Part shown: in pieces, positions 47,066-57,757 of the stretch
How the letters are laid out: each line of letters opens with the position of its first letter
Numbering within the stretch: position 1 is the first letter of the stretch
Source of the DNA: Utricularia gibba
Taxonomy: Eukaryota > Streptophyta > Magnoliopsida > Lamiales > Lentibulariaceae
Assembly: GCA_002189035.1 (NCBI GenBank)
Contig: CM007989.1
Location: 3,906,001 to 3,970,000, forward strand
Length of the DNA stretch: 64,000 nt
Direction of reading: 5' to 3'
The notes under the pieces: model-generated
What the model was told of the DNA's origin: nothing
Seen by the model: the letters and a program-made list of their open reading frames with translations, nothing else
Database searches by the model: none
Position numbers and translations under genes: made by a program

Positions 47066-49608
47066 ATGGTTTCCGACGCGAGTAAGAAGAAGGCTGCACA
47101 GAAGAAGGCCGCAGCTGCCGCGAAGAGAGGAGGCAAGGCTTCGTCTTCAGCCTCAGCAGCTTCGTCTAAAGCTGCCGCGGCTGAGAACGGAAGCAAAGTT
47201 GATAGCTTGGCCACTACTGTTGGGGATCTTCAGTTATCTGATCGGACGTGTACTGGTGTCCTCTGTTCTCACCAGTTGTCCAGAGATATTCGAGTGAGCG
47301 CCTAGGTTTTTTTGCCCTTCAATTAGAGCATGCCAGGTTTCTTCAAGTCGTTTCTTGTGAATGAACGAAATATCCATATGAAAAGTCTTCTTTTTAATTC
47401 ATTTGATCTCCTGTACCGTGTTTTCTTTGTTGCATGCAAGGCAGTTAGAGGTGATTATGAAACTTCTGTATGTTATATTGTATTGAGATTCATGAAGAAT
47501 AACATTTTGTTTTTCGTTTTTGTAGATAGAGTCCCTTTCCCTCACTTTCCACGGGCATGAACTTATTGTTGACTCCGAGCTAGAACTCAATTACGGGAGG
47601 TACGCAGTGGTTGTTACTGTGACTATTTTTTAAGTTAAGTTTGATTTATAAATATATATTTTTTGTAGGCGTTATGGTCTTCTTGGGTTGAATGGCTGTG
47701 GGAAATCTACTCTTCTTGCGGCAATAGGTTGCAGAGAGCTCCCAATTCCAGAACATATGGACATCTATCACCTTAGCAGAGAGATTGAAGCCTCTGACAT
47801 GTCATCTCTCCAAGCTGTTATTAGTTGCGATGAGGAGAGACTGAAATTGGAAAAAGAAGCTGAAGCCTTGGCTGCACAGGTATCATTATGCGTGCTCCTT
47901 TAAGGCCTGAGGATAGTGTTTTATCATGATGCTCTACTTTTAGGACGATGGTGGAGGAGAGCAACTTGAGCGAATTTATGAGCGCTTGGAAGCAATGGAT
48001 GCGTCAACAGCTGAGAAGCGAGCTGCTGAAATACTGTTTGGACTTGGATTTACCAAGAAGATGCAAGAAAAGAAAACAAAGGATTTCTCTGGTGGTTGGA
48101 GGATGAGGATAGCTTTAGCAAGAGCTCTTTTCATGAATCCAACCATATTGTTACTCGATGAACCCACGAATCATCTTGGTAAAGATATTAGCTTTCGGCA
48201 CAAAGTTTTGCAGCATTGTTTTGATCTTCTATTAGTTACATGAGTAATTTGTTCCTCCCTCATTTATCATGCTCTTTTCGTTTCATTTTATCTAGCCAAG
48301 ACGCCTGCTTTTTTGTATGCGAATATGGATGCTTTATTTGCTGGGTTTAGAGAGCCATGTCCAGAACTCCTTTAATTATCATTTTTGCATGAAAGTTCCT
48401 ATCTCAGTTTGAGACTGTCGGCTGGATGCGTATGTGTTGCATTTGGAAATTAAAATTTGTTATAGTGATTCGAAATTCCATAAATTAATCTGTGGCAGCC
48501 CTTTGCTTTCTTAGTTATTTACGCTGCATATTTCATTTTATTCGATGCAGATCTGGAGGCTTGTGTCTGGTTGGAGGAAACACTAAAGAAGTTCGACAGA
48601 ATTTTAGTTGTCGTTTCTCATTCCCAGGACTTCTTGAATGGAGTCTGCACAAACATCATCCATATGCAAAACAAGAAACTAAAGCTCTATACTGGTAACT
48701 TTGACCAGTATGTCCAAACCCGGTCTGAGCTCGAGGAGAACCAGATGAAACAGTACAAGTGGGAACAAGACCAAATAGCTTCTATGAAGGAATACATTGC
48801 ACGCTTTGGTCATGGTTCTGCAAAGCTTGCCCGTCAGGCGCAAAGCAAAGAAAAAACTTTGGCAAAGATGGAAAGGGGTGGCCTCACAGAGAAGGTAGTC
48901 AGAGACAAGGTTCTGGTCTTCCGATTTCAAGACGTGGGGAAACTCCCACCTCCTGTTCTTCAGTTCGTCGAAGTCTCATTCGGATACACTCCAGAGAACC
49001 TGATCTACAAGAATCTTGATTTTGGGGTGGACCTCGACTCAAGGGTTGCCCTCGTTGGACCTAACGGTGCCGGGAAGAGCACTCTGCTGAAGCTGATGTC
49101 AGGGGAACTAGTCCCCATCGACGGCATGGTTCGCCGTCACAACCACCTGAGGATCGCCCAGTTCCATCAGCATCTAGCCGAGAAACTGGACATGGAAGTC
49201 TCAGCTCTACAGTACATGCTGAATGAGTACCCCGGAACCGAAGAGGAGCGCATGAGAGCTGCCGTGGGAAGGTTCGGGCTCAGTGGGAAAGCTCAAGTGA
49301 TGCCGATGAAGAACTTGTCCGACGGCCAGAGAAGCCGCGTCATTTTTGCGTGGCTGGCCTACCGGCAGCCCCACATGCTCCTGCTGGACGAGCCGACGAA
49401 CCACTTGGACATCGAGACGATCGACTCCCTCGCGGAGGCCCTGAACGAGTGGGACGGCGGCATGGTCCTCGTCAGCCACGACTTCAGGCTGATCAACCAG
49501 GTCGCCCACGAGATCTACGTCTGCGAAAACCAGACCGTGACCCGGTGGGAAGGCGGCATCATGGACTTCAAGGAGCACCTCAAGGGCAAAGCCGGGCTGT
49601 CCAATTGA
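47066..49608 (+). CDS. ABCF1: ABC transporter F family member 1 (GCN20-type, soluble)
   Basis: A soluble protein with two ATP-binding cassettes and no membrane helices; relatives work with ribosomes and translation control. Five exons (47066-47293, 47526-47599, 47669-47879, 47944-48178, 48551-49608) give 601 residues, close to Arabidopsis ABCF1 (about 595). The Lys/Ala-rich N-terminus ([17 protein letters not shown]) is usual. Cassette 1: Walker [10 protein letters not shown] (107-115), signature [15 protein letters not shown], Walker [12 protein letters not shown]. Linker is charged ([20 protein letters not shown]). Cassette 2: [39 protein letters not shown], and LVSHDFRLI. The last 350 bases use G/C-ending codons far more than the rest. 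The ATG follows directly after a splice acceptor. Confidence 0.95.
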
Positions 49609-50231
49609 CCCACGCCCTTTATTCATTCATCACCTCTACACAGCCTGTTATAACGATGAAAACTGAACACTCTATTGGTACCTCTTGTCCGTGTCCGTGC
49701 CCGTGTCCCTTTTTTGTTGAAATGTTGCCCCGATTTCAAGCGGTGTCCATCCGCGTCGCAACAATGATGGTTGGTGGAAGGTGGGGGACACCCAAGGGAA
49801 GGGCTTTGCTTGCTGTGCTTCTTGACTCTTGAGTCCCCTGAAAGCTACGTATCGCATCAAAGCGGGACACTACCTAACGATGAAAATGATGAGGATGTAG
49901 TCGTAAAATGCTTGTATGATAATTTAATTTAATTTTTATTATAATAATCGTATTTTTTAAATAATGTGATGATTATTGTTGTATTATTTATACATACAAT
50001 AATATGAGGAAAATTGTAAATTATTATTTTTGTGCATTTTCCGATGGCTTAAATTTGTTACAAATAATGCATTAATTATTTTCTGCAATACGAAGTAAAG
50101 AAGCGACGAGCTCCGGCGCTGTCAAGTGTCCTCGCGGCGGCCATGCCCGCCGTCAGGCCCTGAAAAGATAATACATACATCACAGAAGCGTTGGGGGGGT
50201 TCCAAAATTGCCTCAAACCAGCTCCATTCTT
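49609..50231. other. ABCF1 3' flank and spacer
   Basis: The first 200-300 bases are probably ABCF1 3' UTR, with a CCGTGTCCGTGCCCGTGTCC short repeat at 49689-49708. A/T-rich DNA follows from 49910 to 50090, then balanced DNA before the next gene's stop codon. No gene supported. Confidence 0.55.
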
Positions 50232-50507
50232 CTACGGCGCCGGGGGCGGATGGACGCGGACCTCCGAGCACCTCAACGGCTCGTAGTTCACGAAGCGGCT
50301 GGGGGCGGAGGACCGGCGCAGCCCCTTCGGCAAGCAGTTGTTCACCTCCTTCCCCTGGAAAACCCGACCGAAGAAGGGCTTAAAAATAGCGTAGACGCCG
50401 TGCTGCACCGTTGTGGACGGCGCGCTCACCGGAACCGGGTAGTGCCGGGCCATTCCCGGCGACAGGATGAGAAGAAGCGCGATCGGAAGAAGAGAAAAAG
50501 GAGGCAT
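50232..50507 (-). CDS. small secreted protein with an IDA-like peptide core
   Basis: An intronless gene of 91 codons. A TATATAAA box (50558-50565 on the minus strand) puts the transcript start near 50532, so the ATGs at 50540 and 50525 are upstream of it or very close; I chose the ATG at 50507. The protein then opens with a normal signal peptide, MPPFSLLPIALLLILSPGMA, with cleavage likely near residue 20. The rest is short and basic. Residues 59-74 read LPKGLRRSSAPSRFVN, which resembles the active core of IDA/IDL peptides (LPKG, then SAPS, a basic residue and Asn). Unlike IDA it continues for 17 residues and the core is flanked by Cys58 and Cys80. It may be a secreted signal precursor. The similarity is short, so the class is an inference. 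Confidence 0.6.
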   Translation of the reverse strand: MPPFSLLPIALLLILSPGMARHYPVPVSAPSTTVQHGVYAIFKPFFGRVFQGKEVNNCLPKGLRRSSAPSRFVNYEPLRCSEVRVHPPPAP

Positions 50508-50557
50508 CTCCAATACACAAAACATGCATAGGGAAAGCATGATGAACTTACTACGCC

Positions 50558-50565
50558 TTTATATA
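50558..50565 (-). promoter_or_regulatory. TATA box of the small secreted protein gene
   Basis: TATATAAA on the minus strand, about 50 bases before the chosen start codon at 50507. It helps decide between three in-frame ATGs. Confidence 0.6.
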
Positions 50566-50599
50566 GAGATATAGAGACAGTGATGACGTGTCACAATCG

Positions 50600-51600
50600 C
50601 CACCGTACATCATAAATCTTCCAAATTTCGATCGGCGATGAAGTCCGTGATTGAATAATTATTTAAAATAAAGGCATTTATTTAAAATCAGGCGAGCGGG
50701 GGGCCGCCCGTGAGCCGCGCACCCTTCTCCTTTCAAAAGCAATATCACAAGTTCGAATCACCCAAAATCAATTACTTCTCTTTTGAATTATTTATATGGA
50801 AAAATAATATTTTTACTCCTCGTGAAATAAATATTTCATCCATTTTCTTAAGCAATCCAAATTCCAAAATTCATTTTATACCTAAAATTCAAAGTAAAAC
50901 TGTGTAATTTGATTTACGATATTTCAATTTCCAGTTGATTTAGAAATCCAATCATAATATGATAATTAATATTAATTTTTTATTTTAATATATGTGAGAA
51001 AATGAAGATGGTTGAATTTATATTTGATACCTCTCAAAAATTTCCAAAAGTAGTATGTAGTGTCATAATTCATATTTATTGAAAAAATGATAATTTTTTC
51101 CCAAATTTATTTATTTATACTTAATGCATGTTAATTATAATATTTGTTTATAAATTATTATTATTTATTAAAGAAGAGTAAATGCATTTGGATGGTTGAA
51201 TGTCTCCCTGCCATGAGACGGGCGAAAGTAGCCCCCAATAGTAGCCCATCTTGTTGTTTATTTTCATTTAATATATTTACTGCTAATTATTGTAGGTGCA
51301 ATTTTTGATTTTTTTTATAATTAAACAATTTAAGTTTAAAATCTACAGTTTTGGGCCCAAAAGGAAAACCTTGTTGGACTTGGGCACCCATCCTCAATTC
51401 TATTATAACCTATGGTCTTTTATATGATAATATACGTTTCAAATATATAATTTTAAATACTTTTATGTTAATCCCTGGTAGAAAATTTTTTTCATACAAA
51501 ATTAAAATTTTCTATATTTAAACACATCCCTACTCTTATTAATAACTAATGTGAAATATTGTATAAGTTCCTAACTACATATTCTTCCTCAATCATACAT
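50600..51600. other. A/T-rich spacer with a possible Pol III-like box
   Basis: Mostly A/T-rich. At 50752-50763 is GTTCGAATCACC, close to a tRNA/SINE box B (GGTTCGAATCC), but no tRNA fold or convincing box A was found upstream, so it may be a SINE fragment or chance. No gene supported. Confidence 0.35.
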
Positions 51601-51607
51601 TTAATAT

Positions 51608-51619
51608 GCTCTAATACCA
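51608..51619 (-). promoter_or_regulatory. second minus-strand primer-binding-like site
   Basis: On the minus strand TGGTATTAGAGC differs by one base from the tRNA-Met primer site TGGTATCAGAGC. It is preceded by GATGCATTACAT, ending with ACA as an LTR would. It marks an LTR boundary at about 51621. Confidence 0.55.
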
Positions 51620-52850
51620 AAATGTAATGCATCACAAACCCAACACATAGAATTTGTGCGCTATCATACAGTGCGGCCAACACTGCAAAAGTGATCATCC
51701 TCATGTCACAAACCCAAGTGTAAATCTAGAATAAACATTTCATGTCACATCATAATAACATTTCGAAAAATTTTAAAGGAAAGCATTTCCCACAAAAACA
51801 ATGTTCACAATGTAGCAAGGGAAGAAACTTCCAATCCCAATAGCACACAAAACATTAGAGGGGAAGACACTTCCCTATGAGCATCGTACACAAGCCAAAA
51901 AGGAAAAATATTTCCCATTGCAAAGTAGCAAAAATAAACACATGCATAAGCCACGAGTCTCAAGTCTCCCCTCAAGCTTGGTATCATCCACGTTCGCTCT
52001 AACATCCAAATCTACATGCAAAAAAGCAAGAGGTCAGTCGTGGGTAGGGCTCCATCTCACAATTGTTCTAACTCATCTAAAGGCCCGTTTGGCTAGAAGT
52101 CCCACGACCAAGTCGTGTTGCCGTCAACACCACGTTCTAGCCGTGCAATGCCTGTGCTGATCCCCCCCCCCCCTCTAGGGCTCACGGCTTCCATGACCTC
52201 GGCCTTGCTGAGGTGCTACAATGTGTTGATCGGACACAAGCCGTGCCCACAAGGGCTTGCAATGGCCTCAAACACTCAATCCTGAAGCAATTCTCTGGTA
52301 CCTTAGCGCTCCTCGTGATTCTACAACATTTTGACCTCTATTATGATCCGAACAAGCCATTGCAACATTGCTTCCTCCACGCTACCATTCCAGCTATTTG
52401 CCACAAGCTTTAATTTTGCTTCAAGGTTAAATCTAGTGAGCAGGTCACGAGTAGCATTCTTCCCTACCTATATCCCTACTATGCTGCCTAAATCTACCCA
52501 TGTCTATGCACATTGCACATCACTTGACTTGTAGGGGTGAGTCGCACACACATGTTGCTCTCAATGCACACAGTAGTCTCCACAAGGCATGCTTGCCTCA
52601 CCCACAAGTCTCCTTGCCCAACTCCTATTACATATCTTCCGTGAGTTTCCTCATAAAGTGTTTGCCCTCGGGTGTCATGGCTCGTCTCACGAGTGAGCAC
52701 CCACATTCCATGGCTTTTGTTATGATATGGTGCCTTCAATATTACAATGTGATGTCTCTCCTAATACTTTGGTTGATTTATGCCAAGCTAGTGGCGAGGG
52801 TCGCTTGGCCGATCCTTCACTCTCACCTCTAAATCTTGGATTATTATATT
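51620..52850 (-). repeat. LTR-like region beside the minus-strand retroelement
   Basis: This balanced, C-rich block on the plus strand has no gene-like frames and lies between integrase remnants (above 52860) and the primer-like site at 51608. It is probably an LTR plus untranslated retroelement DNA. A run of 12 C residues lies at 52162-52173. The exact ends are unknown. Confidence 0.4.
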
Positions 52851-52859
52851 ATCTTCCCT

Positions 52860-53640
52860 TTTTAGAGGTTTCATCTTGAAATCGTATCTTAGAATAGTTC
52901 GGAATATTGCTATATAACTCTATTTCTCATGCGTCCTCTATGCCCAAATTTGATCATTGCATCTTCAACCACGTGATCGCCTATCTCTATTGCATAGTAA
53001 ACTTCCTTCCTAATATCTTTAATGATCTCACTCAATATGTGAGGTTTTCTCTCATGTCAAACTCATTATTATGAACTTTCTTTCCTGGGTTTAGAATATA
53101 TCTCTACAATTGAGAGACATGAAAGACATTATATATTTCTGCTAAATTCGAAGAAAGGCCAAATTGTTAGACCACCTTATTGACTCTTTGTAGCATTTCG
53201 TATGAGTTGATGAAACGGAATACCAACTTGCCAAATTTTGTACACCTCGTCAACACTTGTTTAGACAATGTAGTCGGAGATACACTCTTTCCCCTACTTC
53301 AAACTACAAAGGTCTCACCCTTGATCAACTCAACTCTTCTAGTAGTTTTGTGCTATTTTGACTCTTTCTAGAATCATCTTTATTATATTCTTCATCTCAT
53401 GAATTAGTTCATATCCTATCATTGCGCATTCGCCCACCACATTCCATGCAACAACGTCCTGCACGCCTCCTCGTCGCAATCTCTAAGAAAGTCCAAAGTG
53501 CTCGCCATAAGACATCTTCCAAAGTTTCGATTGTTCGCTCTAACTACCCATCCATCTAAGGGCGCATAGTAATACTCTTCATTAATTGCTCCTCATTGTA
53601 TTGATTGGGAGCTAGAATAGTGTGTGAGAGAGTCTTAGTG
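52860..53640 (-). pseudogene. Ty3/gypsy integrase C-terminal remnant
   Basis: On the minus strand broken frames give ANNRNFGRCLMASTLDFL- and TIETLEDVLWRALWTFL-type sequence (normally SERTIQTLEDMLR), then ILERVKIAQN, FEVGERVYLRL and, near 53120, a SFMSLNCRDI-like stretch where the family has VFHVSMLRKYI. The order matches the integrase core end and C-terminal domain. Stops in all frames. Confidence 0.6.
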
Positions 53641-56470
53641 ACTCTTGCTACGAATCGACATATGTCAACCGCGACAAGAGGGTGTGAGGGGTACTGCTAT
53701 GCAATATGATGACCATGACATGGGAAGAAATCGGTGGACTTAGCACCACTCACCACCACCACACGGGAGGCATGCGAGGCACGTGGCAAGAGAGGGGGAA
53801 GGGAGTCGGGCAGCTGGGTAAGGACACGGGCAGGGGACAGTCTCCACCTACGACCCAATCACGACCCGCTTCAGGAATTAAACCGCTAAATAAAATTGTG
53901 GATGAAATTAGGGCTCGACTACACACCCAAGAGAGGAGATCAATTGCGACCCCAGAGGAATGATGGCACGAACTGGACAAAAATAGACACGAAGTGCACA
54001 TAATCTCGTGTTTAGGTCCAGACACTGAGTCTACCGCTGGAGTGGCCGAGGAGGGTGCACCGATGGGATAGTCGAGACTTGGGGTGGCTGTTAAGTGTCA
54101 TTTTTTAGTTAATTATTAAGTATTATTATGTGTTAATTATATATGAAGTCGCCCAAATTAACAGTTTTATTATTAAGTATTTTATTTTTACTAGAAAATT
54201 CCTATTTTCCCATTTTGTGTATATTTTATGTCTTTTTTCTCATACTTTGACCGAGACATGTCAGGAGATTGTCATAGAGTGTTGCAGGAGTATTGCAGGT
54301 GGTCAGACTCTGAGTTTTCGTGCCTTGTACGCGAGTTGGTGAAGATCAAGGTGAAGAGCACCAACTCCAATCCTGCTGGTTCGAGGGAATTAACAGATTG
54401 TTTGTGGCCTAGGTACCGGGACAGTGGACAGGTTGTGACCTCGGACCTGCCACTGGCCATTGGCAACAGCTGGGCACACGCACACAATTCAGTTTTGAAG
54501 GCAATCGAAGTCAATCCTCTTGTCTTCCTAATCGTCCAAGGGGGAATCACATGAGCCTATTCCCGTGGCTCCTTGTCAATTAGAGTGTAAGGGAGAGTAG
54601 GCTATTCCTTGCTCATATAACCAGCTATTCGAAAGAAATCAGTGAAAACCAAGGCAAGGACGGACAAAGGAAGGAGATGGAGTCTTATTCCCAGGAACTG
54701 TATTCCGTAGTCAAGGCCCATCACTTAGGTTGCATCTTAAAAACCCCCTTTTGCAAAACCGTGACATTTTGTGGAAGTTTCTTGCAAACACTTTTCACGA
54801 AAAACAACTCCCTGAGATCGATACTCGTACTACGCTTTCCAGTGTTTTACGTTTTAAAATATTTAAAATTTGTTGAGGAAACGACACGCAACAGTGGCCG
54901 AGAGTCATGTTTTGAGCAGGCACTTGTAACGCTGATAATGCGTTAGGAATGTGTTATGTTTTTGGCGTAATTATGTGCGGGGAGTGCCTCCCCAATGGTT
55001 GCTAGGTGACTGGACGTTTGGATGCATGTAATGGAAAGAGCCTTCTCTTGTGATGTGTCTTGTAAACTGCTTAGGTTGTATCTACTTATGATGATTTTCG
55101 GCCAAGCGTTGCTATATATCCTTGATAACACACGGATTTTCCTATTATTAGAGTAAGAAAATTATACTTTTGAATCATGTTTTAAGTGTTTATCTTACAG
55201 TTTTTAGTATTTTCACCAAATTTTAGGACATAATGCGATTTTATGTGTTAATGGGCTAAATCAAAGGATTTAGCCCATCGCATGTTATTAACATTTTTCT
55301 AATCCAGTAGCAAAGTTCTAAAATTAGGGAGGATACATGAATTTCGTGCATGTGGAGATTTGGAAGAAGGGGCACAAGACACAAGGAGGAGACATGATTA
55401 ATATTCAGCCGCCTACAGTCTGCAGGTTCAGGCCAGGAACAGTACGAATGTTAGAAATAGTGGACTGATTTTGAAAAATGAAAAAAGATGTGAAGATATT
55501 TTTGGAGAGAAGAGAAGAAGAGAGAGCAGACCCAAGGAGGGGGCTTCTCCCCCAACACGACGAGTACTGAACTGAGAGGAGAGGAAGATCTTCATCCTCA
55601 AGAACATCATAAGAGCCCAGTCCAGCGCTACTGTTCCGGCTAGGGAACAGTAGCAGACGGAAATCAGAACTCTTATTGCTTTATTTTTGTTTGTTGATGT
55701 TTTCAGTTTCTACAACCAACTCTTTCACAATGTTCTTGACATTTTCGTTGCTTTATGTTAATGTTATCATGTTTTACCTTCAAAGCATGAGTAGCTAAAC
55801 CCTAGGAGTGCCTTGAGGTGAAGCATGGTGGTGGGGGTCTAGGAATCTTAATAAAATTTACCATTCTTCCTTAGTTCTTGTTTATATCAAACCATGGGTA
55901 GACCTAAGGAAGAGAACAAATAGCTTCCCAACTTAGATGCTTGATTTAGAGGTAGACCAATAAATCAAGACGTGAGCAATAGGTGTTAGTCCGGGGTGGA
56001 ACCAGTAGAACGGGGTAAACCTAGTTTTATATGCTTTGCATACGGATAGACCTAATTGCAATGTTGGTGATGATATGGAGGACTAGCTTAGCCGAAAACA
56101 TGGTGAATGACCTGAGTACACTTAGGTTATTTGAAGTTGTGAGTGTGGGAACATGGTAGATTAAATTAGGGATTTTGACACTACACCACCTACAGACCCT
56201 TAAGGCACCTTAGTATTATTCTGAATTAGAACCAGTACCTGTTACCTTAGCGTTAAGACCTAATATTGTTTACTTATCTTGTTTACCGAACTTGTTTACC
56301 ACTGTTGGTCTGAGCTTAGACTAAGACTTCATGTTATCTCGAATTATGCATTTACTAAAACACTTAGCAAGCACAAGCTCTTCGTGATCGATCCCGACAT
56401 CCACTATACAAGTTTTCCAAATTTGTATTTTGTGTAGATTAGGGATTATAAATTTATTTGATACGAATTT
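53641..56470. mobile_element. 2.8 kb insert splitting the minus-strand retroelement, type unknown
   Basis: The pol order breaks between the integrase zinc-binding part (from 56490 up) and the integrase end (53640 down). The DNA between is unrelated to pol. It includes a G/C-rich part (53700-54060), an open plus frame at 54228-54554 (108 codons, no motif I know), and long low-coding DNA with phrases such as CTCCCTGAGATCGATACTCG (54810-54829) and TGATCGATCCCGACATCC (56383-56400) that recall LTR ends. It is likely another transposable element or LTR fragments; exact ends were not found. Confidence 0.4.
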
Positions 56471-56489
56471 TCTATTTTTATTGCAACGA

Positions 56490-57700
56490 TATTAGGAAAA
56501 TTTCTGTTTATCATTCCTCATATGAACTCTCTTGTGCGGTGTCAGCTGCGTGCAACTCGGTCTCTTATATTCCGTTTTGGTCATTGGACAGACTTGGCAT
56601 TGGCTCACAAATTTTGCAATCTCTCTTTTCATTCTTGACCACCAATATGTGCTACATATATCTTGGTACATTTTCATTTTTTTGAGATGCAACTCATATC
56701 TCGACATGTGGACTTCCCATAATATCATTTCCCACAACTCTCCTTCTAGCACCCACACCCTATCGTGCATGGTGATCAGCTCATCCAGCTATCTCAAGAA
56801 GGGTTCTCAACCCACACTTGTCATTTCAAGGATGTGGTCATTGACTATGGCTTCTTGTGTCTTCAAGATCCTTGTGAGTCGGTTGGGCTTTTCTTGAACA
56901 ATCATATGCAACTACCTACCCCTCACTACCTCAAGCCCCATCTACTCAATTTTTGTTTGAATCTCGTTCCTTCCAAAACTCCTGCTCAGATCATCCATCA
57001 CCACATTCGCCTTGCGTAGATGTAATTAACATGTCATAGTCCTTCAATAACTCGAGCCATTGTTGTTGTCTCATATTAAGTTTCTTCTCTATAAACATAT
57101 ATTTTAGGATTTGATGGTCGATGTATAACTCGCATCGCACCCCGTACAAATAGTGTCTCCAGACTTTTTGGGCAAAGATCACTATAGCCATCTCCAAATC
57201 ATGGACTAGATAATTTATTTCATGATTCTTCAATTGCCTCGATGCATAAGCTATTACCCTATCTTTTTGTATAAGAATAGCTCCTAATCCCTTTCTGATG
57301 GCATCCATATACACCTGGTAATCCTTACCCATGTCAAGTAGCACTATGACTGATGCTCACGTCACATCCTACTTGAAGTTGTCAAAGCTATCTGACATTC
57401 ATTCGTCCACTCATATGTCTGGTTCTTCTTTAACAACTCTATCAATGATCAAGCATTTTCAAAAAAAAGACTTTATAAACCTAATACACCATCATTCTCA
57501 AAAAGCTTCCCACATCCCTCACATTCTAGTGTTGCTCAAGCCATGACGGCCTCCACCTTTTTCGGGTCCACCGCAATCCCTCGTCCACAAATGATATGCC
57601 CTAAGAAACTAATGTTCTATAAAAAAAATTCGCACTTAGCCACCTTGGTATAGTATATAATCTCTTCTGCCTTAATCTCATCCATACCATCTAAAGGTGC
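56490..57700 (-). pseudogene. Ty3/gypsy pol remnant: reverse transcriptase end, RNase H, integrase zinc-binding part
   Basis: Read on the minus strand: around 57540-57690, KCEFFL, ISFLGHIICGRGIAVDPKKV and VEAVMAW (end of reverse transcriptase); 57015-57344, [57 protein letters not shown] and [15 protein letters not shown] (RNase H); 56490-56770, MYQDICSTYWWSRMKREIAK and FVSQCQVCPMTKTEYKRPS (H2C2 zinc-binding part of integrase). Two long frames remain open but the joins are broken. The missing gag and protease lie in a deletion right after the primer site. Confidence 0.82.
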
Positions 57701-57744
57701 CTCCGGAGTGCCTCTTGTCTCATAATTTGTATGTGCATGCATTT

Positions 57745-57757
57745 GTCTATGATACCA
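57745..57757 (-). promoter_or_regulatory. primer-binding-like site of the minus-strand retroelement
   Basis: On the minus strand TGGTATCATAGAC follows GGGTTATAACATT, an LTR-type end with ACA. It resembles the tRNA-Met primer site TGGTATCAGAGC. The pol remnant starts only about 45 bases further along, so gag and protease have been lost. Confidence 0.55.

Noticed and set aside
49207-49626. 139-codon minus-strand frame opposite ABCF1, and a plus frame at 49350-49832
   Set aside because: Both are shadows caused by the G/C-ending codons in the last part of ABCF1.
50752-50763. GTTCGAATCACC as box B of a tRNA or SINE
   Set aside because: No cloverleaf and no acceptable box A could be found at the right distance; kept only as a remark on the spacer.
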